Assembly (NCBI GenBank): GCA_035275065.1 | Contig: DATENM010000068.1 | Coordinates: 1-64,000 of the forward strand | Reading direction: 5' to 3' | Source: Blastocatellia bacterium | GTDB lineage: Bacteria; Acidobacteriota; Blastocatellia; UBA7656 | DNA: 64,000 nucleotides | Part shown: positions 60,596 to 64,000 of the stretch, piece by piece | Layout: each line of letters begins with the position of its first letter | How positions within the stretch are numbered: the first letter of the stretch is position 1 | The notes under the pieces: model-generated | Database searches by the model: none | What the model was told of the DNA's origin: nothing | What the model saw: the letters and a program-made list of their open reading frames with translations, nothing else | Made by a program: the position numbers and the translations under genes

Positions 60596-60655
60596 TCCGA
60601 CTGGCACATCACGAGTCCCCGATAGACCGATAGATCGCCCCACTCGAACAACCAG

Positions 60656-64000
<3,345 letters not shown>

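Overview
The window looks like chromosome from a GC-rich, soil-type Gram-negative bacterium. The FHA/zinc-ribbon signalling genes, the heptamer-repeat hairpins between genes and the overall gene mix fit Acidobacteriota (Blastocatellia-like). This placement is inference; no rRNA is present to confirm it. There are three zones.

Zone 1 (1-2813) is the AT-richer right end of one integrated element: a small protein, an XRE regulator, a membrane protein and a GT28-type glycosyltransferase. It ends in an integrase-arm-like repeat, a hairpin and a 51-bp att repeat. Zone 2 (2814-35502) is a complete 32.7-kb element inserted in a tRNA-Arg(ACG) gene. It lies between two identical 51-bp repeats; the right copy forms the 3' half of the intact tRNA. 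It carries a tyrosine integrase with a duplicated N-terminal domain, an excisionase-like gene, a CHC2/TOPRIM primase operon, a DUF5681 protein, and a module with a 2767-residue polyvalent protein (peptidase-like and ParB/DdrB-like domains) plus small virion-like or secreted proteins. A reverse-strand set adds a restriction-modification pair, a truncated ParA, a zinc-ribbon-array protein and a TPR-like protein. A divergent control region has three matching operators, and a HEPN-like protein sits at the right end. No terminase large subunit, portal, capsid, tail-tube or conjugation gene is recognisable although both ends are visible, so it reads as a satellite or capsid-less phage derivative. 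The polyvalent module lies between 124-bp direct repeats, and REP-like palindromes are scattered through the element.

Zone 3 (35503-64000) is core chromosome: nth, a dihydrouridine synthase, a reverse-strand FHA signalling operon (FHA protein, FHA kinase, RDD membrane protein, FHA-GAF-PP2C phosphatase) whose three gaps each hold a different heptamer-repeat hairpin, greA, a CDP-alcohol phosphatidyltransferase, a pseudopilin-like protein, split biotin carboxylase and carrier, a Clp-type ATPase with a degenerate second ATPase domain, coaE, an M20 peptidase, a polysaccharide deacetylase, an S41 protease, sat and a large hybrid histidine kinase cut by the window end.

The most striking system in zone 3 is a two-gene locus (56616-59160). 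A small helical protein ends in a glycine-rich motif, and the same motif begins the adjacent NB-ARC/TPR receptor. This is the layout described for bacterial amyloid-signalling BELL/NLR cell-death pairs. The receptor's TPR units are 120-bp near-identical tandem repeats.
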